Assembly (NCBI GenBank): GCA_037176705.1
Contig: CM073886.1
Span: 124,272,501 to 124,336,500 of the forward strand
Reading direction: 5' to 3'
Length of the DNA: 64,000 bases
Origin: Molossus alvarezi
Taxonomy: Eukaryota > Chordata > Mammalia > Chiroptera > Molossidae
Part shown: positions 45,890 through 57,463 of the stretch, one piece after another
Numbering within the stretch: position 1 is the first letter of the stretch
Layout of the letters: each line of letters opens with the position of its first letter
Translations under genes and position numbers: made by a program
The notes under the pieces: generated by a model
What the model was told of the DNA's origin: nothing
Databases searched by the model: none
What the model saw: the letters and a program-made list of their open reading frames with translations, nothing else

Positions 45890-46168
45890 CGGAAGGAGAC
45901 TTTTCTTTCTTTTTTTAAATCCTCACCTGAGGATATTTTCCCTCTGATTTTCAGATAGAGTGGGAGGGAGGGAAGGAGAGAGAAAGAGAGAAACATGGAT
46001 GTGAGAGAAACACACTGATTGGTTGCCTCCTGCATGACCCCAGCCAGGGCCAGGGATCCAACTGCAACAGAGGTCCCTGCCCTTGACCTGGAATTGAACC
46101 CGTGACTCTGGTCTGGGAGGGACAATGCTCTGACCACTGAGCCAAACCATCCAGGGCCGGAAGGCGAC
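45890..46168 (-). mobile_element. Ves SINE, older subfamily
   Basis: On the minus strand: GCCCTGGATGGTTTGGCTC, GGGTTCAATTCCAGG, GGGACCTCTGTTGCAG, (CT)-rich tract, ending AAAATATCCTCAGGTGAGG. An 11-bp TSD with one mismatch (cggaaggagac/cggaaggcgac) lies at 45890-45900 and 46158-46168. Confidence 0.92.
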
Positions 46169-46331
46169 ATTTCAAATGATACTTCAGTTGTTTTCTTTTT
46201 TCTCTTAAGTGACATCCAGATAATGTAACAAAATTGCATAACTTCATTTGTGGACGTAAGAAAAAATGGGAACTATAATTTGAAAGTGAATGTTGCAACC
46301 TGTTTTTCCTTCTTTACTCTTTACCCAGTGC

Positions 46332-46517
46332 CGGCTCCGCTCCTCTCTGCTGCTGATGTCGGAAGCTCTGCAACCGCACAAGGCAGTGAGCTCCGCAGTC
46401 GGTGCCCAGGCCGGAGACGGCACCGCCGGGCAGGGCCGCTGCAGCGCTGCCTGCGCACAGCCCCAGAAGGTTCCGAAGCCCAGCGCTCCGCTCTGCGAGC
46501 ACGTTTCCTTGCGGAGG
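46332..46517. promoter_or_regulatory. CpG-rich segment (candidate CpG island)
   Basis: About 20 CpG in 186 bp with high GC, beginning at cagtgccggctccgctcc. A plus-strand frame of 137 codons (46250-46663) spans it, Arg/Ala/Ser-rich as expected of GC-rich DNA. It could be a promoter or a first exon of a non-coding RNA, but no splice donor or upstream core promoter was recognised. Confidence 0.45.
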
Positions 46518-46750
46518 CTTTTTATTCTCTCTGTTCTGTTTTCCCTGAAGGAAAAGAAAAGTCAGGCGTGCTGGCAGGACCGCCAGGCGTAGGCTTTGCT
46601 TTTGCCACTAGAACTTTGGTGTCATTTTTGTGTCCAAAGGAATCCGGAGAGGCTGCCAGTTGACTGCGTCTGAGGAAAAAATAACATAACCTCCAGCTGC
46701 AAACAACCGAATCTGCCATCAGTACCGTCAACAGACTGGTTTCATCAGGA

Positions 46751-47037
46751 ACGAAGAGCAAGGCCGCGTTTTCCAACACGGGGGCGATGGAAAGGGGGCG
46801 AAGACAGGACGGAGAAAGGGTTCGTACAGGACGGTGACAGGTTCGTTTCTAAATTCAGAAACACCCGCACCTGCTTTTCAGTCTTTGAAGCCCTGTGCCA
46901 TGTCTGTCGACGGTGCCCTGGGGTGAAGGGTGGCACTACCCACCGCCAGGCGTCCCGCCCCCGCGCTGGCGCGTTCCCAGGGCTGCGATGCTCTGGTCTG
47001 GTACGTGCGCGTCACAACCCGCACCCAGAGAAAGTGA
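46751..47037. promoter_or_regulatory. Second CpG-rich segment
   Basis: CpG dinucleotides cluster at aaggccgcg, aagggggcgaagacagg, cccgcccccgcgctggcgcg and tacgtgcgcgtcac. With the segment at 46332 this forms a broken 700-bp CpG-rich zone. No gene recognised. Confidence 0.4.
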
Positions 47038-47394
47038 AGGGACCGACTTTGCTTAAATCTGTAACCACCGGGAATGCAGGTTTAATTCTGAGTTCATAAC
47101 CCGGAATTGATTTTTAATGGGGAGGGCATGTCATCCATTTGCTCTTTTCAATACTTTTGCAGAACCAACGGATTAGGCAGGAGACATTCTGCATCTACGA
47201 TCCTGGGTCTTGCTCTGGAAAGTGAGAATCCAAGTTCATGGGGGGAAACAGGTTCCTCGGAATAAAGCTTCCTTCTTGCAATAGAGCTGATTTGTTTTAC
47301 AGTTGTTCCTAGCCTTTATTTTTTAAAAAATCCTAAAGCCTGTCATACAGTATATTTTTTAAAAAGTACTATTTGATCACTTTTAAATTTCATC

Positions 47395-47840
47395 AGTCAC
47401 TTTCGGTTTTCCCACTCAACACCATTCCCTACTTCTGGGCCAACAAAACTTTGATTCTGTTCATCCGTCTGGAGGTGATGGGCTCCAGGGAGAGAGGGAA
47501 GATCCGCCCTCAGCCCAAAGGAGGAGTGCTGATTGGTTTAAACCAATTTGGCCAATGCTGCCTCCTCACTTATGATTGGTTTGGAGTGGGGTATATAAGC
47601 CATTCTGTCCAGTGAGATCTGAGGGGAGGTCTGTTGGGACTTGTGGGAGGTGTTCCTCTTCCCTATAGAAAGGGAGACTTGGGAAAGAGACCCTTCCTCC
47701 TTTCGTACCTTTTAATACAGTTGTGTGAGCACATGATTTCTGCAGCCGTGGCAAACTCAGAGACTCCAAGAGAGCTGAAGCAAACTGAAGCAGAACACTG
47801 ATGCTACTGAGTTGTTGAACACTGACAACTACTTCTGGGC
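47395..47840 (+). mobile_element. Probable solo LTR with promoter-like motifs
   Basis: The segment carries CCAAT-type boxes on both strands (tgattggtttaaaccaattt, ggccaatgctg, gattggtttgg) followed about 20 bp later by a TATA box (gtatataagcc at about 47590). This layout is typical of a retroviral U3. A 12-bp direct repeat (ctacttctgggc at 47429-47440 and 47829-47840) brackets the segment, but is too long for a retroviral TSD. Boundaries and family are unresolved. It could also be a host promoter. Confidence 0.4.
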
Positions 47841-47857
47841 TTCTGATGATGAGAGAC

Positions 47858-48097
47858 AAGAAATGCCCTTATAGCCTGGCGGGTGTGGCTCAGTGGTTGA
47901 GCATCCACCCCTGCACCAAGAGGTCACTAATTCGATTCCCGGTCAGGGCACATGCCCAGGTTGTGGGCCAGATCCCCAGTGGGGGGCATGCAGGAGGCAG
48001 CCAATCGATGTTCTCTCTCATCGATGTTTCTATCTCTCCCTCTCTCTTTCTCTTTTTCTAAAATGAATTAAAAAAATTAAAAAGAAATACCCTTATA
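47858..48097 (+). mobile_element. Ves SINE, CATGCCC/CCCAGTGGGG subfamily
   Basis: AGCCTGGCGGGTGTGGCTC at 47873, GGTCAGGGCACATGCCC, CCCCAGTGGGGGGC, CAATCGATGTTCTCTC, A-rich tail. A 16-bp TSD with one mismatch (aagaaatgcccttata/aagaaatacccttata) lies at 47858-47873 and 48082-48097. Confidence 0.94.
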
Positions 48098-48204
48098 ATT
48101 GCAGCTATATTTAGCTGGGCATTTTGTACTTTGCAGCCCAAATCATTCTAACTGAGGCAGCCGTTTAAAGATGTCTCCCGCTGTCTCTTTGGATTTTGCT
48201 AGCT

Positions 48205-48345
48205 ATGTTGTGAGGTGGGTGTTATCTGGATGTCACAGAAGACACCAAGAGGCAGAACGTTTACCTGAGGTGACTGACATCACAAACCAGCAGGTAGCCG
48301 ACTTAACACTGAAATCATGACTTTGGACAACCATTCACTTGCTTT
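48205..48345 (-). repeat. MIR fragment
   Basis: ttgtgaggtgggtgttatctgg, gaagacaccaagaggcagaacg, then gtgactgacatcacaaaccagcaggtagccgac follow the reversed MIR order. Confidence 0.65.
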
Positions 48346-49748
48346 TCTTTAAATGTACTTTACCATGTGCCTTGAGGGCCAGTCAAGGTTTGCTGAAACC
48401 AGCGAAGCTGCAATCTTGGGGGGAATTTCCTGTGTTCCTCAGACAAGGTCCTCTTGAACGTTCATGTCTGCTAAACCTGGATTCTTCCTAACTTCCTGGG
48501 GGCTCCCATAGTTGGGTTTCCCAGACTTAAAGATTTGGAAGGAAATTGTTTTTCACATTTGTCCTATCTTTTTATGGCCTCCCACTGGTTTGTGCTGAAA
48601 ATCCAGACTGCTCTCATTTCTGAGGACATGCTGCTGTTCGGAGGACCCCACTGTGCTTGAGAGATTGGGTGGAGCACAGCCTCAGGGAACAACCCCTGCC
48701 CTTTCTCTCTGATGTCCATCTCACGGACGGGGCAGTGTAGAGCCCGCTCCCACTTCCTTGGTGCTGACCCTGACCTGTGACTATTGCTGATCTTCCCAGG
48801 ACCTTTGGCACGCTCTTTACACTCCATAGTGCCATGAGGGGGAGCCCTGCCACCCGACTTAGAAGTTATTTCTGAGAGAGGTGTGATTATTATCACTCTC
48901 TCTGTCTTAACATGTGCTCCTTGGAAAACAAAGCCCGAGACAACAATTCGCAAGCTAACGCTTTACTGGGGATGCGGCTCCAGGAAATTCAGAGTGAAGG
49001 ACAGTGGGTATGTTGCAGGCTGGTTGCTCGTCTTGCAGAGAGACCTGACATGTATCAGAACTGCCCTAAGAGGAAGACAAGAGTGAGCAATGTATCTGCT
49101 GGATTTCCCCTCATCCCCTGGGTTGCATTGGTTCAAGTTCACCCCTTGTGGGGACAGCTCCCTTGTGTTTCCTGGTGGCGTGACCCAGCCTCTGCAGAGC
49201 CTCTACAAATCCAGTAAGATCAAAGCTTAGGTTCATCTGTCTCTTCCTGACAATTAGTGTCATGCAGTGGGGTCTATGGTGGTGGCTCTGCCAGTATTTG
49301 GTGCCTGTCTCTGGGGCCATGCTGGTTGGGCAGGAATCAGAGCAAATGGTCGAGTGTGGGCGTAGGGGTCTGGTGAGCCAGGCGTATTGGCTCTGAGTGA
49401 GGCAGACACCGGGTCTAAGCCCAGTCTGTCTTCCCAACAAGCTGGGAAAACAGATCTTTCTTTTTTCTTCAGTTTTTCTCATTTTGAGGACACAGTTAGT
49501 GTCCTCACTCCTGTTTTTACCAGAGCTTACCTGTGCCTCCAGAGCCACAGGTAAATGAACCAGTGCTTCTTTTAGTGGACGAATAAACTCAGCAATCCCT
49601 GTCTACCCCAAGCAGTCACAAAATATGAAATCCCGGGTTGCATCATCACGGAATGGAAACTTTTTTAACTGCAAAGGAATGAATTTACTTGTAAGAATCT
49701 GAGATCTTCGGCTTATTTGTGTTATTACGATCATTACACTGAAAAAAA
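48346..49748. other. Unassigned stretch
   Basis: No gene recognised. Frames of 129-145 codons on the minus strand (48564-48953, 49111-49548) have no recognisable domain. caacaattcgcaagctaacgctttactgggg near 48940 could be antisense LTR sequence, but I could not define an element. Confidence 0.4.
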
Positions 49749-49798
49749 GGAAGGAAGGAAGGAAGGAAGGAAGGAAGGAAGGAAGGAAGGAAGGAAGG
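49749..49798 (+). repeat. (GGAA)n microsatellite
   Basis: About 12 perfect GGAA repeats followed by gggaggaagc. Uninterrupted GGAA arrays can bind ETS-family factors in mammals. No target gene is visible here. Confidence 0.97.
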
Positions 49799-50604
49799 GA
49801 GGAAGCAAGCCTAAATCTAAAATCTGTTTTGTTTTATTCAATGTGCTTTTTAGGTACACTGGAATTTTTATTTTTTCTGTTGCTTTTATAAAACACACAT
49901 GGACTGATGAGTTTAAATATATAACAGAGACAGAAATTTTAGATTAGGTCAAGAAGAAGGAGATGAGGCTGAAGGGTTGGAATTCAAATAATCAAAAATG
50001 GTTGTTTGAGTCCTGGGGCACTGAGTTATATCTTTCCTTCTTGTTTAAATTCCCCTATGTTTGTAGATACTTTAAACACAAGATTTGCCTTCCTTCAAAA
50101 ATAAGCCAAGCTCCACCAATGGTATTTCTTCTCTGTAAAAATCTCTCAGCAATATATGAGCTCATGTGTGTAAGGGAACATTTTAAGACACAAGGATGAT
50201 TTAGCACATGGCAGCAGCAAACTTGAGTTGTGTTTCTGTTAGCACTTTTCATCAACAAATACAATTCAACCACGAGTCTTGATGGAAAACATCACATGCA
50301 CCACAGGAAGCCCCGGACACCCATTCTCTATTGAGAGGACAAGGCCTCAGGCTTGTGTACCACATTCCCATTTCAACTGCGTCTTGTAACGTGTTGACCA
50401 GGCCTCTCATAAGAGGTCGTGATAGAACTGGAGCATTTCAGCTGTCTTCATAACCACAGCCCTGGAGTGACTTACAATTTTAGTGAAGTGCTCTAAGTTT
50501 TGTTCAACACTGTTCAGATAGAATAGCTCTTGAAGAAGAGTGGCCACAAGGGAAAAGAAGCCAACTCCCAATGATTTAGTTGGTCTGATCATTCGTTCTG
50601 GAAC
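49799..50604. other. Unassigned stretch
   Basis: No gene or named repeat. Frames of 72-78 codons only. Confidence 0.4.
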
Positions 50605-50800
50605 ACTAGAAAGAGCATGGTGTGTGAATTTAGACACGGCTAAGTTTTATTTCTGTCTTTACATATTTAACTCTGTGTACTGAGAGTATCTTTTTAAAAA
50701 ATGTTCTGAACCTCGGTTTTTTGTTTTTTTCTCTGCAAAATAGGAATGCTGATACTAACCTTAAAGGACTATGGTGACAATGAAATGAGAAACTATGAGA
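50605..50800 (+). repeat. MIR fragment
   Basis: gaaagagcatggtgtgtgaatttagacacggc, ctgaacctcggttttttg, gcaaaataggaatgctgatactaacc, actatggtgacaatgaaatgag: plus-strand MIR order with an extra T-rich run inside. Confidence 0.7.
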
Positions 50801-50892
50801 CTGTGGAGGTGAAGTGAGAAACCATGGAACAAATTACTCCCACAATACACACCTGGGGAAGGAAGTCCTCTGAGTTTTGAAGCACTACATGT

Positions 50893-51370
50893 CACTGTGG
50901 CAGGCTACACAATGTTTGCCTCAGAGATCCAGGGCTCAGTCTCTGGAATCTACGATAGTTCCCTTGTACTCCGCAAAAGGACTTTGCAGGAGTGCTTAAG
51001 TTAGTAATGAAATCAGGAGATGATGGGAGTGGGCCCCAAATACAGTCCCGTGTATCCTCTAAGAGAGAGATTGGCACCACCACACAGAAGAGTGGGATAT
51101 AACATGACTACAGAAGAGGCGGAGACTGGACCGATGTGGCCACAAGCCAAGGAATAGCAGCAGCCCCCAGAAGCTGGAAGAGGCAGGGAAGGGACGGGAT
51201 TCCCCACAAGAGCCTCTGAGAGACTGTGGTCTTTTTCTAGCTTAATTTTTGCCCAGTGGTGCTGGTTTTGCACTTCTGGTCTCCAGAACTATGAAAGAAT
51301 GAGTTTCTGTTGTTTTCACCACCAAGTTTGTGGTGCTTTGTTACAAGTAGCCACAGGCTATAAATAGGTA
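50893..51370 (+). mobile_element. MaLR (MLT1/MST-type) LTR, near full length
   Basis: ggcaggctacacaatgtttgcc at the start; cgatgtggccacaagccaaggaatagc, cagaagctggaagaggcaggg in the middle; ctggtctccagaactatgaaagaatgagtttctgttgttttcaccaccaagtttgtggtgctttgttac at the end. This is the standard sense order of the family. The usual AATAAA is altered to AATGAG. Solo LTR. Confidence 0.85.
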
Positions 51371-51409
51371 GCTATCAATACATTGTCCATGTTTATTTTA
51401 GGGTATGAG

Positions 51410-51625
51410 TAAGAGTGACAACTGATATTTATCGAATGTCTTCTATGGACCAGGCAACCCCACTGAGCACTCTCCCTGGATTATCTCACTTAACCCTCAC
51501 AAGGGCCCTCTGAGGCAGCCGGTCCTCTCACCTCCACTTACCAGCCAGGAGAGCTGCCCCAAGAACAGTAAGGAACCTGCTCAGATGAAATCTGAACTGA
51601 GCCACCTGATTCCATCATCCTTCTA
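51410..51625 (-). repeat. MIR, nearly full length
   Basis: gatatttatcgaatgtcttctatggaccaggca, attatctcacttaaccctcacaaggg, ctctgaggcagccggtcc, and gaactgagccacctgattcc follow the reversed MIR order. Confidence 0.82.
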
Positions 51626-53779
51626 ACCTGGCTACTGAAGAAATGATGGTAGAAGCCGCAGTATATATTCCCACTGATGTCCCTAAGACAAGTTATTAAG
51701 TAAAACAATGGTGCAGTATTGACATCTGCAATCGGAGATACTCAAGTACTGTAAACTCCTCAAGAATTGTTTTCTTCACAGAGTGAAAGATGGGTGCCTA
51801 TTGATGTCAGATGCTGAGCTGAACCCCAAGACTGCAAGGATAACTACTCCCAGCCTGGTCTCCAGAAGCTCACTGTCTCTCTACTCTTCCATCTTTCAGT
51901 ACTGCTTTTTGCAGTAGTACCCCAATTCCAAATCAAAATCACACCTCTAAAGAATTTCATTAAACCTAATGTAAATTAATATGAACTGTTACTTTGAATG
52001 CTCTACATGGTTATCTTCTCCATATGTCTAATAATGGAAAATAGATAAATTGAAATCACTCTTTCCAGTAACCTCCATAGCAGGGTTACTAATTACTGTA
52101 TACCTCTGCTCAACATTTCCTCGGTTATTCCGTCTAGTTGGCTTTTCAATTTTTTCTCATAGCCTCTGATGATAAAGCACGTGTTTTGTGCGCACAAAAT
52201 CTATTTATATTAAGGCTAAATTTTTTTCTTGCATGTATTAAGTTTTTATTCTTAATTAGCCTTGTTGTTTCCTCATCTGTCCAAAGGTCACTACTGAAGA
52301 GAAGCTTTCTATTACCTTCCAGGGTCCCACAGGGTGGCTTTGTGACAGGTCAAGCACCTTCATTTGTGCATTTTATTTTTCTTCAGTCCCCCACCCACCT
52401 TCCATCTGGTCCAAGGAGATATGTCTTCTTCCTTACCCCAGGGATCTTGCCAAGAAAAAGGAGAAATATCTCTATGTCAATAATTCTTCCTACCCTTTGC
52501 AAAAGTCTGAACTATTTGTCCATGAACCCAGCATTCCTGAGAGTGAGAAAGGGACAGAGGCTGGAAGGTGTTTACTGCAGTACTATGTCAGGCGACACTG
52601 AGGACGTGCATAGTGGGCATAACAACCAACACACCTGCAGTGCAAGGATGTTTACACCATCTATTCACACAGACCGTTATTACCACAATGGTTTTATTTT
52701 ACAAAGATTAATATCTCTTTATCTTCAATGACAAAGCTGCTAATAATACTTTATGAAAACAGAGATAATTGAAGTCAAGGCTTTCAACGCATATTTACTT
52801 AGAGTTTTGTAGCTTAATTCTCTTAAGCTTTTTACTTTTATAAATTTAAGTCAATTGTTTTTCCAGTTTTGAAATGGATTTTAAAAATAACAAGATAAAG
52901 GGAATTATCTTCTCTAAACTACTTCTTTGTTAAAGCGGGCAAATAATTAGTCATTGGCCTATTTAAAAATATCTTCCAAATGTTGCTTTAGGAAATAAGT
53001 GTGGATTTAATTTGTGAGAAATGAACACACAAAATGAAAAAAAAAAGTGAAATTCTGCCCTCTGCTCTCCTTTGGCTCATTCAAAAACTGCTGAAACCTA
53101 AAAACCAACCACTGAAAAGTGTTTTTGATCTACATTTACAGTAGATCTATGAAACTATGTTATATTCTTTTGAAATCCTCTCTGAAATTTCCATATTTGT
53201 TGGTTGTTATGGAACCATCTCATTCTGTTCCCTGAGGTCTTGAAAAACAAAGATGCTTGTAAAATGGATTAAACTAAAAACAGCTTGAGCTCTTGGTGAT
53301 TAGACTGGAAAGTGTCCAGATCTCTGTACCATACTGACATTCTTTTATTAAACTCCCCAAAATATCACAAAACAATCACTTACTAAAGCAAAGCCAAACA
53401 GATAGAAAGTCACTGCAGTGGGGTAGAATGCCACCTTGGAAGATTTCAGTAGCCTCTCACAAGAGGGAAGTTTGAATGGATATTTACAGGGTGTTAGAGT
53501 CTGGACAGATTTCAAGTTAGAGATGATGGAGATTGGGCAAAATTTGTGATGGGATAGTTTAGGATTGGGAGACCATGTAAGGTGAGTGACTTAAGGAAAG
53601 ATTTGATAGATCCAGTTATGATTTGATAAGACAGCACTTGGCCCAAGTAATCAAACTAGTGTCTCAGATAAATTAATATGCACGAATATCTTACTAATAC
53701 TAATTGGTTTACAGTTCTGTCTTTCCTGGGTAAAGTTTTACTGAACAACTAAGTCATGTTGCTACAGGTAGTGTTAGTT
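51626..53779. other. Unassigned AT-rich stretch with a 197-codon frame
   Basis: No named repeat. A plus-strand frame of 197 codons (52138-52731) has no recognisable domain. A frame of that size is compatible with chance in 64 kb. Words near 53450-53650 faintly resemble the unnamed ancient repeat. Confidence 0.4.
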
Positions 53780-53781
53780 TA

Positions 53782-53817
<36 letters not shown>

Positions 53818-53863
53818 GTATATATATATGTGTGTGTGGTGTGTGTGTATATATATATATAAA
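53780..53863 (+). repeat. (TA)n/(TG)n microsatellite
   Basis: Alternating TATATA and GTGTGT blocks over about 84 bp. Confidence 0.95.
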
Positions 53864-54709
53864 TTATTTTTACAAAGACTTGGAGTTATGACTTTTAGAG
53901 GTAACTCTATGAACTTTGGCGAAATAAGGATATTGGTATATTTTCTCCTCCACTTTCACCAAAGAGGGTTGTGGGAAGGTGGTAGTTAGTAGAAGATGGG
54001 AAAGAGAGGAAGAAAGACATATACTAGTAAACCTGTGGCAATAAACTCTTGCCTGTATTTGAGGAAGAATAATTTTCACCCCTGAGAATCATCTTTAGGG
54101 TATGTCATGCCAAGGCCAATGGATTTGGCTCCATTTTGACAAAATTCTGTGCTAAAGTGGGGTCAGGGAACTTGGAGAAGGAGGCAACATTCTCCAGAAA
54201 GACTCTCAATGTTCTCAGAAGAGGTGTGATCACCAGTCTTCGTACAGGGAAGAGGCCAGGTAGTTGTTGACAATATATCTGCATGGCAAAGACGATGTTT
54301 ACATTCATTTGCTCTCAGTTAGTAAACAATTATGGCTGCTTAACAATAAAACATGTTAGATTCCAGTTTCGCTGTATCTAGAAACTCTGTTTCAGATCTT
54401 TTATGTTGTCTAATGATTCTAATATCAGATTTGGTGTATTTTGGATAGAAAAGTTGATTCTGTTTGGACTTGTCCAAATTCATACTTCTATTAGTAATCA
54501 CCTGGGTACAAATTATATTTGGAATTGGCCTATCACAGTTGGTTTGACTTCTACTGCTCATTATTTGGCGTTTCTTCCAGGGTACTGGTGACTGTGGCAT
54601 GCAGAAAGAAAGGCTGAAGGAAAGCCATCTCTGTTTTCCCTGCTGAGGTGAGAGAGTGGTTCAGGGTTGTTGAACTAGAAGCAAGAGCATGAATAACATA
54701 AGACAATCA
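53864..54709. other. Unassigned stretch
   Basis: No gene or named repeat seen. Frames of at most 86 codons. Confidence 0.4.
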
Positions 54710-54900
54710 GTAGATGCTTATTGACAGTCGGACTTTGGACAAGCCACTTAGGCTCCCTTGACCTCAGGTTCTTCATCTATCAATGGAGATAAACATGATC
54801 CTTATCTCTCAAGGATGTTACGAAAACTAAATGGAAAAGTGTACTTAAACCATTGAGTTGAATGCTTGGCATGCAGTGAACAATAATCGATTGCTGTTGT
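54710..54900 (+). repeat. MIR fragment
   Basis: gactttggacaagccacttaggctcc, ctcaggttcttcatctatcaatgg, ggatgttacgaaaactaaatgg and gaatgcttggcatgcagtgaacaataa: plus-strand MIR order. Confidence 0.82.
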
Positions 54901-54964
54901 ATTAATTAAAGATTTATTGAAATATGTTATATCTTTATGATATATAATAATATGTAGGAAGAAG

Positions 54965-55100
54965 CAAAATAATTGATTGGGGTGGTGAACACACAATACA
55001 ATGTACATATGATGCACTGTGGAATTATGCACCTGAAACATGTATAATGGGGGTAAACCAGTGTCACCCCAATAAATTCAATAAAAAGGAACAAATAATA
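54965..55100 (+). mobile_element. L1 LINE 3' end, 5'-truncated
   Basis: ggtggtgaacacacaatacaatg, attatgcacctgaaacatgtataatgg, accagtgtcaccccaataaattcaataaaaagg: the very 3' end of a mammalian L1, with two AATAAA-type signals before an A-rich tail. Confidence 0.82.
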
Positions 55101-56562
55101 ATTTAAAAAAATCAATGATATTTTATTTCTCTAGTCTCTAAATCAATGGATACATAGATAGGTATCATGAGGGAAAATGCCAACAATAGGGACATGATTG
55201 GAATGTGGTATCTGTTTATAGTTACAGTCGGTTGAATACCTATAACATATGCATTCATAATTTTTATGCTGCTGTTGTTGTAGGTATTATGTTCATCTTA
55301 ACACCGTTACTTATTTCACCGACAACTGGAGTTTTTCTAAGTGCAATGGCAAATGTATTCTCCTTAATAGAGCCTTAGTTTTCAGAGTCTGAATAAAACC
55401 CCAAATATTAATTATGTCAGGGTTTCTTTGGAGAATATTTGGTCATAGTGATAATGCTTGAGTACCTTTTGCTCAAATATTACTCAATAAATCTATTCCA
55501 ATACCACCCAGTGATTCAAATGATTAGATGTAGAAACTCAGGTTGAATAATCCTGCTTAACTTCATTGTTAGAAATAAAGTAGTCTAGTGGGGAGCCCCG
55601 GATTTTCTGTCTTCTCCTATTAAGATTTACCCCATAGAAAATCACATTCTCTTCATGGCTTTGTTAAACCATCCTTACAATTAGACTAAAATTGGAATTC
55701 TTTAAAATGAAAACACTGTGAAAGTCAAAGTCAACAATAATTTTTATAATAATTGAATTCTAAAGATAGAACAAATGTTGTTTTTAAACACTGCAACTCA
55801 GAGGTTCCGTTTGCTTTGATATTTTAAAAAAATACTGCAAAATTAAATTACTGTCAAAATTTTCAGTGCTACTTCATTTTCATTGTGTCTCTTCCTTCCT
55901 TCCAAAGCAGACTGATCTGCTTTAGTGCTTGAGGCCAGGTTTTTAAAATTCTTATTTGGTGGAAGACTCTCTAAGTAGGGAGAAAGTTGTTTTTCCTTTC
56001 TCATTAAGTATATAGCCAGAAAGAACAACAATATTTTCAAGTTAAAAAGTCATTGAAACTTAATTGAAAACTTCAGTCCAAATGCTGAGAACACTGTGGT
56101 TGACCATTCTAAAACAAAAATTGAACACAGATTCTACTTGGCTTTAAAAGGTAATCTGGTTAATAATCACGATAGATAATGAACAGACACATAAAGCCAA
56201 TTAAGGAAGGAAATATTCAGAAATGAATAGAAAGAAGAAACAGGTTAAATAAATAAGGTCTAAAAAATTCATTCCTTTCGTCAAAACATTAAGATTTTTG
56301 CTTGTGTGGTTAATATAGCGTAAGTTGATTTTCCAAAGATAACACTTAAGGAATGTTTGGAGAGAACTCTGATGTCTCTGGATTCATCCCAGTTCTAAAT
56401 AAGGGTTACCACCAACTATGCATATATCTGCTGTGACCCCAAATGTCCTCTTAAAGCTGTTGCATCGTTCTCCTATTCTTTGAGGACAAAACAACAACAA
56501 CAATAATGATTTTATACTTAACAACCAAAAGATTGCAAAAAACTCATGAAATTGCCATCTTG
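55101..56562. other. Unassigned AT-rich stretch
   Basis: No gene or named repeat. Few open frames above 60 codons. Confidence 0.4.
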
Positions 56563-56838
56563 TATAAAATTTAAGGTATTAATCAACAATTACTAGAATA
56601 TACATTACATACATTTTGAATTATTTTCCCAGTTTGTGAATGAATTTAGGTCATACTTTTACTGGGATCTTTTTCATTCATTGAAGAAAAAAAATATATA
56701 GATATAAATATATGTCTATATTTATATATACACAAATACACACACATTATATGTGCTATATGTATATACACACACATATATGAACTCTAATATAAACATA
56801 TACATGTAGTATATATTATATAAAAACATATATAAAAC

Positions 56839-56893
<55 letters not shown>

Positions 56894-57010
56894 GCTTTCA
56901 ATGAACAAAAAAGAACCCAGTCATGGTGTGACCTAAATTCATTTATAAACTGGGAAAATAACTTCAAACATATGTTCTACTATTGGTGGCTCAGTAGCTT
57001 AAATTTTATA
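56563..57010. repeat. Long imperfect inverted repeat around a TA/CA-rich centre
   Basis: The left arm (56563-56686) and right arm (56895-57010) are reverse complements with indels. The inner 73 bp match at about 86%: ttattttcccagttt and gaatttaggtca on the left answer tgacctaaattc and aactgggaaaataa on the right. The outer part is weaker (tataaaatttaag/cttaaattttata). The 208-bp centre is TATA/CACA/GTGT repeats. It may be an old MITE with long terminal inverted repeats, or an AT-rich palindrome. Confidence 0.8.
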
Positions 57011-57149
57011 TATAGTAAGTTAAATGTATATGTTTTTGTCCATTGAAAAACTATACGTAAACATATATATGTTATATATAACATATAACTAACTTCAAAT
57101 ATGTGAAACCATATGTGTATATGATTTGAAATTAGAAATCTTGAGATGA

Positions 57150-57310
57150 AATATTGAATTCTGGCTCTATCACTTTATAATTAATTTCTCTAATTCAGCA
57201 ATAATATTTCTAAAAGGAGGATAATAACAGTCTACTTCTTAAGAGTATTGTGAGGATTAAATGAGAATGTCTGCAAAGCTCTTAGCATATTGGCTGGTGC
57301 ACACTCAGTG
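57150..57310 (+). repeat. MIR fragment
   Basis: attctggctctatcactttataattaatttctctaattc, aaaaggaggataataacagtctac, gtattgtgaggattaaatgagaatg and cttagcatattggctggtgcac follow MIR. Confidence 0.85.
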
Positions 57311-57385
57311 TTCTGTATGTGCTAGCCACTGTGCTTAGAGATTTACATTCTTATCTATGATAATATACTATTGATTATCCATGTC

Positions 57386-57409
57386 TGTATCTCTCTATCT
57401 CTCTATCTC

Positions 57410-57447
<38 letters not shown>

Positions 57448-57463
57448 CGCCCGCCCACCCGCC
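57386..57463 (+). repeat. (TCTA)n microsatellite with CCGC end
   Basis: Three tctctcta-type units, then about ten perfect TCTA units, then ccgcccgcccacccgcc. Confidence 0.96.

Noticed and set aside
52138..52731. 197-codon plus-strand open frame
   Set aside because: Phe/Leu/Ser-rich translation of T-rich DNA with no domain. Compatible with chance.
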